From Streptomyces colonosanans (GTDB taxonomy: Bacteria > Actinomycetota > Actinomycetes > Streptomycetales > Streptomycetaceae), in the NCBI RefSeq assembly GCF_001866645.1, contig NZ_MLYP01000058.1, positions 186,001-250,000 on the forward strand: DNA of 64,000 bases. Reading direction: 5' to 3'. Below, in pieces: positions 60,526-64,000 of the stretch. A program made the translations under genes and the position numbers. The notes under the pieces were generated by a model. That model saw nothing but the letters and a program-made list of their open reading frames with translations. It made no database searches and was not told the origin of the DNA. Position 1 is the stretch's first letter. Each line of letters starts with the position of its first letter.

Positions 60526-60608
60526 TCTGGCCTCCGGTTTTTCTGGGCAGCGCGGGGGGTCCGGCTGACCTTGCCTCACCACGTGGCCCCTGAGTAATCC
60601 CAAACCGT

Positions 60609-60628
60609 CATAACACCAAGCGGTTATG
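60609..60628. promoter_or_regulatory. Inverted repeat in the S37/LysR divergent promoter
   Basis: CATAAC and GTTATG are separated by eight bases in the 121-base region between the peptidase start (60525) and the LysR start (60647). It lies 18 bases before the LysR GTG. It is AT-rich in a GC-rich region, and its symmetry fits a LysR-type recognition site. Confidence 0.5.
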
Positions 60629-60646
60629 GGAAGTTAGGGTTCATCC

Positions 60647-61570
60647 GTGCAACTCGAAATACGACACCTTCGGGCACTCAGCACCATCGCCGAACACGGC
60701 AGCGTCACCCGGGCTGCAGCGGCGCTGGGCGTCTCACAACCTGCCCTCAGCGCCCAACTCCGGCGTATCGAGAAACTCTTGGGCGGAGAGGTGTTCACGC
60801 GGGGACGGCACGGGGTGAGGCCGACGCCGTTCGGCGAGTTCGTGATGTCGCGCACGCGTGCGGCTCTCGGCAACATCGACGACCTGCTGGACCGCGCCCT
60901 GGGGCGGGCCGTGCCGCAGTCGGTGGTGCGCTTCGGCGCCTACGAGAGCCCGCTGGCGCTGGAGGTCGTGGAGCGAGTGGCGACGCTGCTGCCCGGGGCC
61001 CGCACCGAGCTCCAGGTCGCCTACTACACCGGGCTGCTGCTCGACTGTATCGCCACCGGCCGGCTCGACGGCGCGCTGCTCGCCGACTACCCGGGCTTCG
61101 AGGTGCGCCCGCAGCCGGCCGTACGGTACGCCGAGGTGGCCACGGAGCCCGTCCATGTGGCGCTGCCCGCCGGGCATGCGGCGGCCGCCCGGGAGGAGGT
61201 GCGGCTGGCGGATCTCGCCGACGAGGACTGGGCGCTGTCGCCTTCGGACGGCACCGGCTGGCCCGAGCACCTGCTGGACGAGTGCGAACGCGCGGGCTTC
61301 CGTCCGCGCGTGCGCTACCGGCTGGAGCAGACCGGCATGCGGACGGAGCTGGTTGCGGCCGGCCGCGCGGTCTCCGCCTGCCAGGCCTCGTACAGGGGCG
61401 GCGAGGGCATAGCGGTGCGGCCCATCGCCGGCGGGTCCGTGCGGATGCGGTTGCTGCTGGCATGGCACCGCGACAGCGCGCTCGCACCGCGCGCCCCAGT
61501 GCTGGTGGAGGCCGTACGGGAAGTGCACCGGCGGGCGACGCAGCCGCCGGGAACGGCCGCGCGGGGCTGA
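60647..61570 (+). CDS. LysR-family transcriptional regulator
   Basis: A 307-residue LysR protein. The HTH lies at residues 1-65 (IRHLRALSTIAEHGSVTRAAAAL, SQPALSAQLRRIEKLLGGEVF; each shown in part), and the effector domain covers the rest (GAYESPLALEVVERVATLLPG). It is divergent from the S37 peptidase gene and likely regulates it, since Streptomyces secreted peptidases are often paired with LysR proteins. The GTG at 60647 has AGGG nearby. A 457-base stretch without a gene follows. Confidence 0.92.
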   Translation: MQLEIRHLRALSTIAEHGSVTRAAAALGVSQPALSAQLRRIEKLLGGEVFTRGRHGVRPTPFGEFVMSRTRAALGNIDDLLDRALGRAVPQSVVRFGAYESPLALEVVERVATLLPGARTELQVAYYTGLLLDCIATGRLDGALLADYPGFEVRPQPAVRYAEVATEPVHVALPAGHAAAAREEVRLADLADEDWALSPSDGTGWPEHLLDECERAGFRPRVRYRLEQTGMRTELVAAGRAVSACQASYRGGEGIAVRPIAGGSVRMRLLLAWHRDSALAPRAPVLVEAVREVHRRATQPPGTAARG

Positions 61571-61899
61571 GGCGGTCGGCCGTGATCGTCACCGGGGCGG
61601 TGAGGCCGCTTTGAGCGAAATCGCCCGTAATGCCACAAAACGGCCTCGCCGTCGACGCGCTCGCCGCTGCTGAGCGCACCCGCGCGGGCCTCGCCAGGTC
61701 GATCACACCCACCGATTACGTGGCGCAATCAACCTCGCGGGCCGAGCGGGACCGGGCCGTGGGGGCGCGGGTCCCTCCCCGTTGAGCGGCGGTTCGCCCC
61801 CGCTCAGATGCCTCACGGACGTATCCGTGAGGCTCTTCGATCTGCTGGGACGAACGCCGGAACCGCAGACCCTGACCATACGCTTATCCGCGCGGCCTC

Positions 61900-61905
61900 T
61901 AATAT
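61900..61905 (+). promoter_or_regulatory. -10 element upstream of the FMN glutamate-synthase-like gene
   Basis: TAATAT at 61900-61905 is a good -10 hexamer, followed about 120 bases later by the gene start at 62028. No clear -35 at 17 bases is seen (CATACG is weak). The rest of 61571-62027 has no recognised feature. Confidence 0.4.
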
Positions 61906-62027
61906 CGTCTGACATTCTTCGGCGGACGCTGACGCCCGCTTGGCCATGCCCGCCGCCCAACGCCCAACACGATACGACGACGTCCACCGCATGGCGATGG
62001 AGTCGAGCATCGAGGAGAGGAACGTTT

Positions 62028-63572
62028 ATGCGTGCCCGGAGCATCGGCGCGGCCGCCGCAACAGCATTGGCGCTGGTGGCCGCCCGCGACCTCATACAGA
62101 AGAAGCACGCGCTGCTCCGGAACTTCCCGGTGATCGGGCACGCCCGGTACCTGCTGGAGATGATCGGGCCGGAGCTGCGGCAGTATGTCGTGACCTCCAA
62201 CGAGGAGGAGCGCCCGTTCAGTCGTGACCAGCGCACCTGGATCTATGCGTCGGCGAAGGAGGAGAACAACTACTTCGGGTTCGGAACAGACGTCGACGTC
62301 GAGCACGTGCAGGGGCACGCATACCTGAAGCAGCGCACGTTCGCCGACACGCTGCCCGACGCGCAGGACCCGCAGGCCCCGCTGCCCTCGGCCAAGGTGC
62401 TGGGCGGGCCGCGCGGGCGCGCCAAGGCGTTCCGACCGGCGAGCGTGGTGAACATCTCGGCGATGAGCTTCGGATCACTCTCCGGCGCGGCGATCACGGC
62501 GCTCAACAAAGGGGCGGCGCTGGCGGGCACGATGCACAATACGGGCGAGGGTGGCCTCTCGCCGTACCACCGCAACGGCGGCGACCTCGTCCTTCAGATC
62601 GGTACGGCGTACTTCGGCTGCCGCAACGAGGACGGCAGCTTCAACCTCGACAAGCTCAAGGATGTGGTCGCCAGCGCCCCGGTCAAGGCGCTGGAGATCA
62701 AGCTCTCCCAGGGCGCCAAGCCAGGGCTGGGCGGGATGCTGCCGGGCGCGAAGGTGACCCCGGAGATCGCCAAGATCCGCGGCATCCCGCCGGGCAAGGA
62801 CTGCGCCTCCCCGTCGAGGCACACCGCGTTCAGCGACGTCGACTCGATGCTCGACTTCGTCGAGCTGCTCGCCACCGAGACCGGTCTGCCGGTGGGGGTC
62901 AAGAGCGCGGTGGGAGAGATGGATTTCTGGCAGGAGCTGGCCACGCTGATGGCGCGTGGTGACCGTGGTGTCGACTTCGTGACCATCGACGGCGGCGAGG
63001 GCGGTACCGGGGCGGCGCCGCTGATCTTCAGCGACTCGGTGTCGCTGCCGTTCCGGATGGGCTTCTCCCGGGTCTACGGCACCTTCGCCGAGCGGGGGCT
63101 GACCGACGACCTGACCTTCATCGGCTCCGGCAAGCTCGGCCTGCCCGAGAACGCCGCGGTCGCCTTCGCTCTGGGGGCTGACATGGTCAACGTGGCCCGT
63201 GAGGCGATGCTGTCGATCGGCTGCATCCAGTCGCAGAAGTGCCACACCGACAAGTGCCCCACCGGCGTCGCCACCCAGAACCCGTGGCTGGCCCGCGGCC
63301 TCGACCCGACCTCGAAGGCCACCCGGGCCGCTGTCTACCTGCGCACCCTGCGCAAGGAGCTGATGAAGGTCTCGGCGGCCGTCGGCGTCGCCCACCCGGC
63401 ACTCATCACAGCCACCGACATCGAGATCATGAACGGCGACTACGACGCCCGCACTTTGGCCGGCGTCTACGGCTACAAGGACGGCTGGGGCGAACTCGGC
63501 CCGCATCTTGCCGATGAGATCACTGCACTGCTCGCCACCAAGCCGACCTCCTTCCAGAAGCCAGCCGTCTGA
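62028..63572 (+). CDS. FMN-binding glutamate-synthase-family protein (GltB-like alpha domain)
   Basis: A 514-residue single-domain glutamate synthase-like flavoprotein. An N-terminal segment of about 20 residues (SIGAAAATALALVAARDL) may anchor it. The TIM-barrel core has VVNISAMSFGSLSGAAITALN, TMHNTGEGGLSPYH, VKSAVGEMDFWQEL, DGGEGGTGAAPL, and the iron-sulfur cysteines C399-x5-C405-x4-C410 in GCIQSQKCHTDKCPTG. It lacks the glutaminase domain of GltB. The electron donor and true substrate are unknown. The ATG at 62028 follows GAGGAGAGG. Confidence 0.9.
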   Translation: MRARSIGAAAATALALVAARDLIQKKHALLRNFPVIGHARYLLEMIGPELRQYVVTSNEEERPFSRDQRTWIYASAKEENNYFGFGTDVDVEHVQGHAYLKQRTFADTLPDAQDPQAPLPSAKVLGGPRGRAKAFRPASVVNISAMSFGSLSGAAITALNKGAALAGTMHNTGEGGLSPYHRNGGDLVLQIGTAYFGCRNEDGSFNLDKLKDVVASAPVKALEIKLSQGAKPGLGGMLPGAKVTPEIAKIRGIPPGKDCASPSRHTAFSDVDSMLDFVELLATETGLPVGVKSAVGEMDFWQELATLMARGDRGVDFVTIDGGEGGTGAAPLIFSDSVSLPFRMGFSRVYGTFAERGLTDDLTFIGSGKLGLPENAAVAFALGADMVNVAREAMLSIGCIQSQKCHTDKCPTGVATQNPWLARGLDPTSKATRAAVYLRTLRKELMKVSAAVGVAHPALITATDIEIMNGDYDARTLAGVYGYKDGWGELGPHLADEITALLATKPTSFQKPAV

Positions 63573-63599
63573 CGCACCGACAGCGGCAAGCGCCGCGCT

Positions 63600-63745
63600 C
63601 GCTGCTCTCCCGCTCGGAGCACGCGCGCGGCACCAGCCGGTGGTGCGTTCAACACCCGCCACCGCTGCTGGGCGGACTCGGCGAGTTTGAAGACCATGGC
63701 CAGGGCGGCGGTGCGGGAGCCAGCACCACGGGCGCCCTTGGTCCG
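63600..63745 (-). pseudogene. IS256-family transposase C-terminal fragment
   Basis: On the minus strand RTKGARGAGSRTAALAM followed by VFKLAESAQQRWRVLNAP is the characteristic end of Streptomyces IS256/mutator transposases (SRTAAL..FKL..SAQ.RWR..NAP). The reading then slips by one frame (HRLVP in the next frame). The N-terminal three quarters are missing. A remnant insertion. Confidence 0.75.
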
Positions 63746-63803
63746 CAGCCGACCTCCCGCACGATCCGCACCTGCGGCTCGACCGAGGCTGCGGCAGCCG
63801 TCG

Positions 63804-64000
63804 TCAGCTGGCTTCACTCCGCTCCTGAAGCGGGGCCGTCACCGAAGCCCGTGCTCCGTCCTGCTGTGGGCGCCTGTCCAGCGTCAGCCGCAGCAGCACG
63901 GTTGCCAGGGCGGCGAGGGCGAAGCCGATTCCGGTCCAGGGCAGCGAGCGGGTACTCAAGGAGGTCAGCGCCCAGCCGGCGGCCGTCGTGCCCAGGGTGA
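63804..64000 (-). CDS. C-terminal part of an MFS-type membrane protein (5' end outside window)
   Basis: The frame is open from the window edge to a TGA at 63804-63806. It reads TLGTTAAGWALTSLS, then LPWTGIGFALAALATVLLRL (a membrane helix) and a hydrophilic tail ending SEAS. The pattern fits the last helix and cytoplasmic tail of a drug-efflux MFS protein. Too short to name the subfamily. Confidence 0.6.
   Translation of the reverse strand, partial: TLGTTAAGWALTSLSTRSLPWTGIGFALAALATVLLRLTLDRRPQQDGARASVTAPLQERSEAS

Noticed and set aside
1..64000. CRISPR arrays, tRNA/rRNA genes, replication origin
   Set aside because: No regularly spaced repeats, no tRNA-like cloverleaf and no DnaA-box cluster were noticed on reading. 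A tRNAscan or CRISPR search would settle this.

Overview
The window is about 64 kb of very GC-rich DNA with strong third-position G/C bias. Many genes start with GTG and most have GGAGG-type ribosome sites. The gene families are typical of Streptomyces: a DUF574 methyltransferase, DUF5753 and MmyB-type XRE regulators, a FadD15-like ligase, an S37 tripeptidyl peptidase, a Tat-exported phospholipase C and a long secreted subtilase. I read it as a Streptomyces chromosome, probably an accessory or arm-like part. I saw no tRNA, rRNA, CRISPR array or replication origin, and no PKS/NRPS cluster.

Layout. 1-8.5 kb: cut end of a membrane protein, an aminotransferase-fold protein with no lysine, two UlaG-like metallo-beta-lactamase-fold proteins, DedA, a recombinase-like small protein, a membrane phosphodiesterase, OsmC and a DUF574 methyltransferase. 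8.5-15 kb: two XRE regulators, an ADP-ribosylglycohydrolase, a pterin dehydratase, methyltransferases, a decayed WYL regulator and an SDR behind an 18-bp palindrome. 15-26 kb: aldo/keto reductase, FadD, LysR with a divergent BASS transporter, SDR, FdhD, FabH-like enzyme, MBL enzyme, an MJ1316-2H RNA-end fusion and a TauE exporter. 26-30.5 kb: a patchwork with an SDR, a gene-poor stretch of lower GC, a CatB/Vat-type acetyltransferase, an IS5 fragment, and an archaeal-type aspartyl-tRNA synthetase behind a T-box leader that ends in a Shine-Dalgarno-masking hairpin.

32.8-42.2 kb is a likely catabolic regulon. A central AraC-type regulator lies between two operons. The minus-strand operon encodes BKACE (DUF849), quinone oxidoreductase, TauD-type dioxygenase, MFS carrier and a small hydrolase. 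The plus-strand operon encodes a second TauD-type dioxygenase and an acyl-CoA ligase. Two near-identical sites, one upstream of each operon and both oriented towards it, probably bind the regulator. The substrate is unknown.

44-57 kb: a 1129-residue subtilase, then a seven-gene polyol operon (MFS carrier, FGGY kinase, GlpD-like dehydrogenase, alkylglycerone-phosphate-synthase-like flavoprotein, GlpP antiterminator, ABM-domain protein, zinc alcohol dehydrogenase). The operon begins with a long leader that contains a strong hairpin plus T6 tract, the expected target of its own GlpP, and ends in a 13-bp perfect hairpin. 57-64 kb: SnoaL fragment, P450 lacking the usual I-helix acid, S37 peptidase with divergent LysR, a glutamate-synthase-like flavoprotein, an IS256 transposase scrap and the end of an MFS gene.

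The two systems most worth following up are the AraC/BKACE/dioxygenase regulon and the GlpP-terminator polyol operon. The T-box-controlled archaeal AspRS comes next.
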